The notes beneath the pieces are model-generated. The model made no database searches. It had not been told where the DNA came from and saw only the letters and a program-made list of their open reading frames with translations. The translations under genes and the position numbers were made by a program. Below are positions 56,978 to 64,000 of a stretch of DNA of 64,000 nucleotides, piece after piece. Within the stretch, counting starts at the first letter, position 1, and every line of letters begins with the position of its first letter. Source of the DNA: Patiria pectinifera (Eukaryota; Echinodermata; Asteroidea; Valvatida; Asterinidae); assembly GCA_029964075.1 (NCBI GenBank), contig CM057130.1:5766001-5830000 (forward strand). Reading direction: 5' to 3'.

Positions 56978-57049
56978 CTCCCCAGCGGGGAATCGAACCC
57001 CGGTCTCCTGAGTGACAGTCAGAGATACTAACCACTATACTACCGAGGA
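56978..57049 (-). tRNA. tRNA-Asp(GUC), array 2 gene 1
   Basis: 72 nt with all arms. One acceptor pair is changed to G-U (plus-strand CCCCAGCGGGG). The anticodon GTC and the internal promoter boxes are intact. Confidence 0.85.
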
Positions 57050-57133
57050 TTGGCGACAATGAGTAATTAACTCAGCTTCTTAACCGTGACAGACATTAAA
57101 CGATACGAAATGACAAAAGAAAACCCTAAATGC

Positions 57134-57205
57134 CTCCCCAACGGGGAATCGAACTCCGGTCTCATGAGTGACAGTCAGAGATACTAACCACTATACTACC
57201 GAGGA
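57134..57205 (-). tRNA. tRNA-Asp(GUC), array 2 gene 2, probably weakened
   Basis: Two acceptor pairs become G-U, one T-stem pair is a mismatch (GAACTCCGG on the plus strand), and one anticodon-stem pair is lost (CTCATGAG). It may be a pseudogene. Confidence 0.55.
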
Positions 57206-57289
57206 TTGGCGACAATGCGTAATTAACTCAGCTTCTTAACCGTGACAGACATTAAACGATACGAAATGACAAAAGAAAACCCTAAATGC

Positions 57290-57361
57290 CTCCCCAACGG
57301 GGAATCGAACCCCGGTCTCATGAGTGACAGTCAGAGATACTAACCACTATACTACCGAGGA
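57290..57361 (-). tRNA. tRNA-Asp(GUC), array 2 gene 3
   Basis: Shares the CCCCAACGGGG acceptor variant and the CTCATGAG anticodon-stem change of gene 2, but has a normal T stem. Possibly functional with reduced stability. Confidence 0.65.
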
Positions 57362-57445
57362 TTGGCGACAATGAGTAATTAACTCAGCTTCTTTACCGTT
57401 ACAGACATTGAACAATACGAAATGACAAAAGAAAACCCTAAATGC

Positions 57446-57514
57446 CTCCCCGGCGGATCGAACCCCGGTCTCCTGAGTGACAGTCAGAAATACTGACCAC
57501 TATACTACCGAGGA
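57446..57514 (-). pseudogene. tRNA-Asp with T-stem deletion
   Basis: Three bases are missing from the T stem (CGGCGGATCG), and there are further changes in the D arm (TACTGACC). Confidence 0.75.
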
Positions 57515-57598
57515 TTGGTGACAGTGAGTAATTAACTCAGCTTCTTTACCGTGGCAGACATTGAACCATATGAAATGGCAAAAACAAATCCTAAATGC

Positions 57599-57670
57599 CT
57601 CCCCGGCGGGGAATCGAACCCCGGTCTCCTGAGTGACAGTCAGAGATACTAACCACTATACTACCGAGGA
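57599..57670 (-). tRNA. tRNA-Asp(GUC), array 2 gene 5
   Basis: Full 72-nt copy identical to array 1 gene 1. Confidence 0.95.
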
Positions 57671-57754
57671 TTGGTGACAGTGAGTAATTAACTCAGCTTC
57701 TTTACCGTGGCAGACATTGACCCATATGAAATGGCAAAAGAAAACCCTAAATGC

Positions 57755-57826
57755 ATCCCTGGCGGGGAATCGAACCCCGGTCTCCTGAGTGACAGTCAGA
57801 GATACTAACCACTATACTACCGAGGA
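57755..57826 (-). tRNA. tRNA-Asp(GUC), array 2 gene 6 (variant acceptor)
   Basis: The acceptor 3' strand is CCAGGGA, giving one mismatch, and the discriminator base is changed to T. Other arms are intact. Asp tRNAs normally need discriminator G, so charging may be poor. Confidence 0.6.
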
Positions 57827-57910
57827 TTGGTGACAAAGAGTAATTAACTCAGCTTCTTTACCGTGGCAGACATTGAACGATAAGAAATGACAAAAGAAAA
57901 ACCTAAATGC

Positions 57911-57982
57911 CTCCCCGGCGGGGAATCGAACCCCGGTCTCCTGAGTGACAGTGAGAGATACTAACCACTATACTACCGAGGA
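57911..57982 (-). tRNA. tRNA-Asp(GUC), array 2 gene 7
   Basis: Full length with one anticodon-stem mismatch (GTGAGAG for GTCAGAG on the plus strand). Probably functional or nearly so. Confidence 0.7.
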
Positions 57983-58060
57983 TTGGTGACAATGAGCAAA
58001 TTGAATCTACAAATCTTTTCTATCCTGGCAGATACTGAACTATGAACTTAAAAAAATAGT

Positions 58061-58762
58061 CTCTCCGGCAAGGAATCGAACCCTGGTTTTCTGAGTGTCC
58101 TTCGATTAAGGAGAATACACGACAAAGTGTGGATGCGTACTTTAAGAATTCACGAGGCGCGAAGAATTCGTAAATTAAGAATCCACACTTGCGAGTGTAT
58201 TCTTCCACTTAAACCATTGCTATGACGTCACACTACATGTTTGTTAAAAGTGTGGATTGGGAACTACGAATCTGTTACGCTGGTCACAAAGTGTGGATTC
58301 GGAACGAAGAATCAACACTTTGAACACGTCGGACCATTGTTCTCCATAATGAGCATTAATAGGACAGTATGCGTGAAAATTTCCTTCCGAAATTACCAAT
58401 GCATCCTCACTGTCAGATCCTCCGCCGTCACTGCAAAACCTACTTCTAGTCAGAAAGAAATCATCGTCTGAACTATCCATATGTCGACGGAAGAAGTCGG
58501 GAAAAATGTTGCAACCTGACGCCACTTTGTTTCTTCATATATCATCTCAATGAAGGTCATTCATTGTAAAAATGATGATGAGACATGAATCTGGGACTGA
58601 GAAATATTTCCAATTTTGTTAGGAAAGACTTTGTACACAATCGCGGAAGTGGCGTCAGGTTGCAACATTTTTCCCAAGTCTTTTCATCTCCACTCACTGT
58701 TAATGCCAATACTTCTGTTGACGCAATGGTTTAAGAGATACTAACCACCATACAACGGAGGA
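58061..58762 (-). pseudogene. degenerate tRNA-Asp split by a TTAA insertion
   Basis: The 3' half (58061 to about 58099) and the 5' half (58735-58762, AGATACTAACCACC onward) belong to one decayed tRNA copy. They are separated by 621 bases flanked by TTAA at 58106-58109 and 58731-58734. Confidence 0.6.
58110..58730. mobile_element. TTAA-flanked insertion, 621 bp
   Basis: Inserted into a tRNA remnant. Internal inverted words are visible: AAATGTTGCAACCTGACGCC near 58505 and its complement near 58655, and AAGTGTGGAT near 58127 and 58237. The terminal repeats are not clear. The TTAA target suggests a piggyBac/Kolobok-type non-autonomous element. Confidence 0.5.
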
Positions 58763-58848
58763 TTATATAGTGACAATGTACGATTTTTTTACTCATTTTC
58801 TTTAATGTTGCAGATATTGAACAATGTGAGCTGACAAACAAAGTTTGC

Positions 58849-58890
58849 CTCCCTAGCGGGGAATCAAACACCAGTCTTCTGGGTGACTGT
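58849..58890 (-). pseudogene. degenerate tRNA-Asp remnant ending array 2
   Basis: CTCCCTAGCGGGGAATCAAA can be aligned to the 3' end and T arm; the rest is lost. Direct counterpart of 35049-35080. Confidence 0.6.
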
Positions 58891-59408
58891 AAGATCATTG
58901 GTAGGATATTAGGGTTAGGATGGGAATGAGGTTATTCATGATCTTCCTTATTCGTTAAAGATAATCTTCAGAAGGCAAAAAGAAAATTTTAATGAGAACG
59001 TTTTCCTGAAAACGTTTTTTATGTCAAATTGTAGATTTCTTCCGCAGCACATCTTCGCATGAAGCAACACCAGTATTTTTTTTTAGGTCGGGGGTGTTGG
59101 GGAGGGGAGGAGATCGGGTTTTCAGTCTTTAAATTACATACTCCCAAATAAACATACACACTTCGCAGGTAGTAATAAATATTGACGGTGAACATGTGAG
59201 ATGTGCCGCATTACATTCCCTGTCTCAGTTGCTCACCGAGGGAAGTCCCTCTCGCTCCCGCAGCCTGGCAATAAAGAATGTCATCAATCATCATTCATCT
59301 TGAAGGCGAAGGATTAGATTCTTGCATTCGATGAGTGCCTGACGCGACTGCTGTATCTGCTTGCGTGCCCCGTCTGGCCTATGCAATGTTTTGTTGTACG
59401 TTTATTAA

Positions 59409-59921
59409 AGGGAAGATACAACATTTGCAAAGATCAAAAAACGAAATGATCAAATTATCACGAAATATCTTACTGGATTGTTAGGGAATGACAGTCGAAA
59501 GCATCCTGTAAAATCGTGGCTCCTGGTGTGCTGACATTTTCAAGAAAACTTGTATTTTTCCAACGCTGGTCGGCCGACCAGCGTTGGAGAAAACTGACTT
59601 TTTTCAAAAAGTGCTCCTAATTTTTCATATTTAGTTATTCCGCATTTTCTTTGCAATTGATTACACACCTGTGAAGGGGTACAAGCCTTCTAGACTGATT
59701 CTCTGACCTTGCAATCCTCCAAAGTCTATAAATTGCTCCGTTTCATCTTACGTGGGGTCAGGGAACCAGACTACAAAAACATGGTTGGTTTTCTTGGATT
59801 TTCCAGCATCTCCGAACCCAAAACGTGAAGCAAGTCAGTTTAACAATATTTGCTATAACATACTAATCCTCCAAATCCATTTATTTCTGAAAATTGCAGC
59901 AAAAGCAAATGTTGTACATTC
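59409..59921. mobile_element. TTAA-flanked MITE, 513 bp, second copy
   Basis: It begins AGGGAAGATACAAC and ends GTTGTACATTC, with TTAA at 59405-59408 and 59922-59925; four or five bases of the right end are lost. It contains the same GGTCGGCCGACC palindrome (near 59570) and collinear sequence with 3962-4472. Absent from the matching place in unit B. Confidence 0.85.
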
Positions 59922-60463
59922 TTAAAGGACACTTATGGACAAGTTCGTGCCGAACAATGTTCAATTTTTAATGTCTTGTTTTTCCCGAGTTGTGAGGGGG
60001 ATTTTAGGCCCAAGGTCACCGCGTTCTTGTCAATATTTAACAACAGGTTCTTTATAAGTATAGGGATGAACAAGATAATGACTGAGCGAAATCTGAACCT
60101 GGGACAAATGGATAACCGGAACTGGTGCTCGACCAAGGTTCTTTCATAAGCTTTCAATGTATGTTTGTTTAATAAAGTATAATTTTCAAATTGATGAGTT
60201 ATGTTTATTCGTTCCATTAAGAACAGACTTTTGACTGAAAAAATAAATACAATTTCAAAACATGTCCCCAAATATCGAAAGCGGATTAAAGAAAAATGTG
60301 AATAACATGAATAAATATAAGCACGAATATCCTCAATAATCGGATGCAAGGTCCCTTTTCGTGTTCAATGCATGCGGCATGTTTAAAGGCATAGGGCCTA
60401 TAGAATCAGTTGCATTTATCCGAAAAGTAACCTATTCCTTAAAAAAAAACTAAATTGTATTAA

Positions 60464-60777
60464 AGGGTTCATGAAATAAATTGTACACGGCTTACTGCAA
60501 TGTACTGTCACAACAACGAATCACTACAGAAAAGAACATTTAAGACATTTAAAATTCTGGCAACTTTCAGTGCTGAAATAATTGTATCACTGAGGTTTCT
60601 GCCTGAAATGTCATCTCGCTTTTACTGATGAATATGGAAATCCGCATTAGTATAAAAACCAAAAAGGCATCAAAATGCCCCTGAAAATGGCAAAAGAAAC
60701 ATTGAAAATAAGGTTTAATGGGCCACAAGGGCGCATTTTCGAGGATTGCATTAAAACAATTACATTGAATGGGCCCT
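60464..60777. mobile_element. TTAA-flanked MITE, 314 bp
   Basis: It begins AGGGTTCATGAAAT and ends ATTGAATGGGCCCT, with TTAA at 60460-60463 and 60778-60781. In unit B the same element (about 35700 to 37685) is degenerate and split by the LINE fragment. Confidence 0.75.
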
Positions 60778-61209
60778 TTAAAGATCGTACTGGAACCAAA
60801 CACCCTGTGAAATCATTCCGTCTGGCTTGCTGCCATTTAGAAGAAATCAAGAAATGTAGGTGATTTCCATCGATCAGTCAAAATATCGCTGGGAATGTGC
60901 TACGGGGCAGAGTGTTATGTTACGGGAGAGTGCTATGGGCGGAATCGTGGTTCATGACAAAAAGGTTGTGCATGGTTTTTCCACTGTTTTCTCCAAAAGT
61001 GTAATATCCAATTCCACTGAGATGAAATTTCAACAGGTTAGGTTTTGAACGTACGTTTTTGGATTTTGAGTGGTGTTAGTTTTGGACACGAACAAAATGC
61101 ATGAAACGCAAATGCTCCTCCATGCCTTTAAAAACTTGCTGAACGTCTGAGATATGCACTCGCGTCAAGGATATACACTTCTTCATTAAGTGTAAAAGAC
61201 TTGAGAATT

Positions 61210-61410
61210 TTTGTTTTAATTTGTCACGGTCTATGGTCGATATTAGCATTTCGGAAAAACCCAGCGGAGTCCGTCTTCAGCTGCACTCGGAGATGGTTCA
61301 TTAATGACGAACGCCACGGCTCGTCGAGCGGTCGATGGGGGGAAAGTCCCTTCTAGTCCCACGGCCAAGACGATAACAGCGGCAGCAATGAATTAAAGGG
61401 TTCTTGGACT
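61210..61410 (-). pseudogene. B' copy of the candidate membrane exon, broken
   Basis: Matches 38144-38339, but the helix frame has a stop (CTTTAATTC for CTTTCATTT), a 10-base deletion and a second downstream stop. The acceptor region is kept. Confidence 0.4.
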
Positions 61411-61505
61411 GCTCGCATCAAAAACAAGGACCTATAATCATAATGCAAATCGCTTGAATTGAGCTGCGTGTTCTTGAGAGAAAGTCTTCTACAAGTGAAT
61501 GATAT

Positions 61506-61670
61506 CAGGCAAGGATCCAGAAGGGGAGGGGGGGGGGAGTCGAACCCCCCCTCTGATCTGACACCCCCAAAAAATTATAACAAAATATAGTAATTATATA
61601 AAAGATGACATTATATAGGAGTTATTATCTGTATCGGACACCCCAGCAAAAGTTCCTGGATCCGCCCCTG
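61506..61670. mobile_element. hAT-type MITE, 165 bp
   Basis: The ends CAGGCAAGGATCCAG and CTGGATCCGCCCCTG are inverted repeats. A target duplication is not clear. A truncated counterpart lies at 38437-38560. Confidence 0.7.
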
Positions 61671-62753
61671 GACATAATACTGCATGACCTCTAATTGACC
61701 TGTGATTGGAACTTGAAACTCTGAACACACAGACAACGTTACACAGCTATATAGCTGATCCATTTTTTTTCTTGGGTTAATTCGTCATGAGATTTAATCT
61801 TTTGTTTCGTAAAAAGAGCACTTTGAATGTTTTAACACAATAGCCGGAAATGACACAGATGGCCTCATATCATTGAACATACGCCGTGGTATAGCATTGC
61901 GGATGCAATATACTGAGATAACCTTTTTTTTATATTAATTTAACCCTAGCCTTCCCTGTATCATGTTTCAAATGTTTCTCCAATCGATCTTACTGTCTGT
62001 TGTATGAAACTAAACGAAACAAATTTGATGTTATACTTCTAAGGGGGTCTACCCGATGTTCACCAATACCTATGTTCCCCAATATCTATATTTTTCCCAA
62101 AATCCTTATAGGGTTAGGATTAGGGTTAGATGGTTAGACCTGGGGAACATAGGTATTGGGGAACATAGGTCTGCATCCCTTCTGAGTAAACCATTTCATG
62201 GAAATTTGACAATACACTCTTTACACATTTGATGCAATTTCCAGCAACACATTAAGAATACACTAACTGGACAACTACAAGCGATAGCACCCCTCCCCGC
62301 AGCCTACCTCCGAGTGGATAGACGTTGACTCTCTCGCGTTATTATCCTGACATCTTAACTTGTAATGAAATAATATTAGACTTCAAATTTACATCAGTGA
62401 ATCATTGATTGTTACAAAAGACTAGACTACAAAATTAATGGGCCCCTTTAAACATCTGTAACGATTTATCACGATATCCTGACTGCATTATTTTGAAATA
62501 GTTTCTTGTTATGCTTGTTGGTTGTTGGTTTACAAACAACCACACAATGACAAATCGTGTTCAACCTTGATTAAATACATCGCGCAGAGACTGTCCCAAA
62601 CGCCAACGACACACCAACGCTGTTCTGTTATAGACACTCTCACGTACATTCCCGTACGTAGGCCGTACGGACTGTCTGCGTTGTTCATCAGTGGCATTCG
62701 GTCCGTGCACAAGTGATCATTAATTGCGTGACGCTGCCGCGTACAACGGATAG
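61671..62753. other. B' segment missing from unit B
   Basis: About 1.1 kb with the third TTAGGG hairpin and no supported gene. The matching place in unit B (near 38550) jumps directly across. Confidence 0.5.
62054..62170 (+). repeat. TTAGGG-like tract between inverted arms, copy 3
   Basis: GATGTTCACCAATACCTATG and TGTTCCCCAA on the left, a degenerate GGGTTAGGATTAGGGTTAG core, then GGGGAACATAGGTATTGGGG on the right. The arms are better conserved here, the core less so. Confidence 0.8.
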
Positions 62754-63155
62754 CACGATGAGTTGAACTACGAATGCGTGGGCATACCACTATAAAGTAG
62801 GCCTAAGCCGCCCGGCTCAGTGCTTACGGCGGTCATTAGCGAATTGCAAAAAGGCAGCAATTTACCCCCCCCCCAACCACAACAAAAGTAGCAAGACCTT
62901 CAAAGCCTTGGTCAAGGTTACACAGATGAAACTCACTCGAAATCACTTAAAATAAACACTAATCTATAATGCATAGTGTTTACACTGGTTTGTCATGAGT
63001 ATCCTGTCTGTCAACATGGAAGGAAGCATGTGTTTTTATCATGCTTGTAGGTTAACCACTAGACATACAATGAGTTTCCCATCCACATAACCAGAATTTA
63101 GTCTAGTTCTCCAACTCCATACTTCCCGCAAAGATCGTGGCATATTTACAAGAAG

Positions 63156-63465
63156 CAAGCCGAGGACGGATCCAGAACACAATCCTTTTTTTTTGTCGGG
63201 GGAGGGCAAAATATTTTTGGTCCCAAAATGTGGGTCAAAAGAATTACGGCGTGGGGTTAATTCGGGCCCCGATTTTTGGGGGGATTCTAGATGCTCTGTG
63301 GTGCGATCTGACCACTTTGACATTTTTTTGTAGGAAAAGATGGTGGTGTACGCAGTGCCTGCCTTTATTGCGACGTCACTTAAAACAAAAAAAATGGTTC
63401 TTTTTTCGGGGGGGGGAGGGGCATGACCCCCCCCCCCCCCCGTTGGCCCCCAGGATCCGCCCTTG
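63156..63465. mobile_element. hAT-type MITE, 310 bp
   Basis: It begins CAAGCCGAGGACGGATCC, a variant of the family end with a few extra bases, and ends GGATCCGCCCTTG. The flanks ACAAGAAG (63148-63155) and ACAAAAAG (63466-63473) are an 8-bp duplication with one mismatch. The orientation is that of 14691-15020. It sits at the right border of unit B'. Confidence 0.8.
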
Positions 63466-63580
63466 ACAAAAAGCAGTGTGCTTCATAACATCTAAACTTT
63501 TATATACATGTATACGCACACAAAGGCAACTAGTGATGGATAACATGGCTAGAAGTGATACATAACGTGTGCTGGTATAG

Positions 63581-63684
63581 TTAAACAATCAGAAGAACCC
63601 AGAGGACAAATGCTAAACAGTAGAGAACGGTTGATCGCATCACGAGTGATGAAGCTCCGATCCCGAATGGGCTGAAGACTTGCT
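63581..63684 (-). CDS. terminal exon with probable GPI-anchor signal
   Basis: A strong acceptor (CTCCTTTCCTCCACAG at 63685) opens a phase-1 exon of 104 nt that ends in TAA at 63581. It reads QVFSPFGIGASSLVMRST and then VLYCLAFVLWVLLIV directly before the stop. Small residues (GASS), a short spacer and a hydrophobic end with no cytoplasmic tail are the layout of a GPI attachment signal; a C-terminal membrane anchor is the alternative. The phase-1 entry matches the Ig exons, so this is probably the 3' end of another minus-strand family member lying right of the window. Confidence 0.6.
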
Positions 63685-63824
63685 CTGTGGAGGAAAGGAG
63701 GAGGGAAGTAGAGAAGTTAATTAAGATGTAGAGTTGCCAAAAGATAAAAATGCCAGGGCAAAAAAAGGAGAAGATTATGTGTATATAATTAACATCTAAC
63801 ACACAAGGGAATGTGGCCTGGTTA

Positions 63825-63990
63825 ATAGGGGTTTTGATTCATGATCAGAGAGTCAAGGGTTCGAATCCAGCTGCTGACCATAATTGTGTCCTTGGGCAAG
63901 CCACTTCATCCTCACTTACCTCGCTCCTAACCTGCGATGAACTAGCATCCCGTCCAGGGGGAATAGAAAATATTCTCAGTCTACTGAAAC
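63825..63990 (+). repeat. tRNA-derived SINE
   Basis: The head has the B box GGTTCGAATCC (about 63858-63868). The body has TGTGTCCTTGGGCAAGCCAC, a conserved SINE core found widely in deuterostomes (general knowledge), then GCATCCCGTCCAGGGGGAAT. Confidence 0.65.
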
Positions 63991-64000
63991 CGGAGATAGA

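Larger units (their letters stand above)
53950..63480. repeat. duplication unit B' (direct copy of 31345-38960)
   Basis: Collinear with unit B at the checkpoints given there. Differences: no LINE insertion, a 621-bp insertion in a tRNA remnant (58110-58730), a TTAA MITE (59409-59921), about 1.1 kb retained at 61.63-62.75 kb, and a hAT MITE at the right edge (63156-63465). Confidence 0.85.

Noticed and set aside
59933-60349. 138-codon minus-strand frame in B'
   Set aside because: No recognisable domain, AT-rich composition, no splice context and no counterpart frame in unit B.

Overview
The window is eukaryotic DNA. Genes are split into short exons with GT-AG introns, most intron phases are 1 (the usual immunoglobulin-superfamily pattern), and there are Pol III tRNA genes, tRNA-derived SINEs, hAT-type and TTAA-type MITEs, a CR1/L2-like LINE fragment and TTAGGG repeats. 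A foldback transposon with tandem-repeat termini and an 8-bp target duplication recalls the sea-urchin TU elements. Together these suggest a marine invertebrate deuterostome, most likely an echinoderm. The organism call is an inference.

Layout. (1) 1-20.4 kb is gene-poor. It holds the first two coding exons of one Ig-domain gene (minus strand, 698-1656), several MITEs, and two exons near 16.5-17.5 kb coding a transmembrane segment and a short tail. (2) 20.4-63.5 kb is a complex duplication of type A-B-A'(inverted)-B'. A (20.37-31.35 kb) carries a minus-strand gene of five exons: signal peptide, two Ig-like domains, linker, and a lysine-rich helical tail with a stop; its 999 coding bases join in frame to 332 residues. 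B (31.35-38.96 kb) carries an array of tRNA-Asp(GUC) genes, a LINE relic and a candidate membrane exon. A' (39.47-53.62 kb) is the inverted copy of A, with the gene on the plus strand; its first Ig exon is duplicated and its signal exon is split by a 3550-bp foldback transposon. B' (53.95-63.48 kb) is a direct copy of B with a second, more decayed tRNA array. (3) 63.5-64 kb holds a minus-strand terminal exon that looks like a GPI-anchor signal, probably of another family member, and a SINE.

How it fits together. This looks like a small, fast-rearranging cluster of secreted and membrane Ig-domain proteins, plausibly immune-type receptors or effectors. Because nearly all exon borders are phase 1, exons can be gained, lost or swapped without frame damage. 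The secreted tail exon (21.3 kb) and the transmembrane exon (17.4 kb) accept the same splice phase, so secreted and membrane forms of the 30.5-21.3 kb gene are possible. Insertions present in only one arm give a relative history of the duplication. All coordinates, splice sites and repeat comparisons were read by eye; no database search or alignment program was run.
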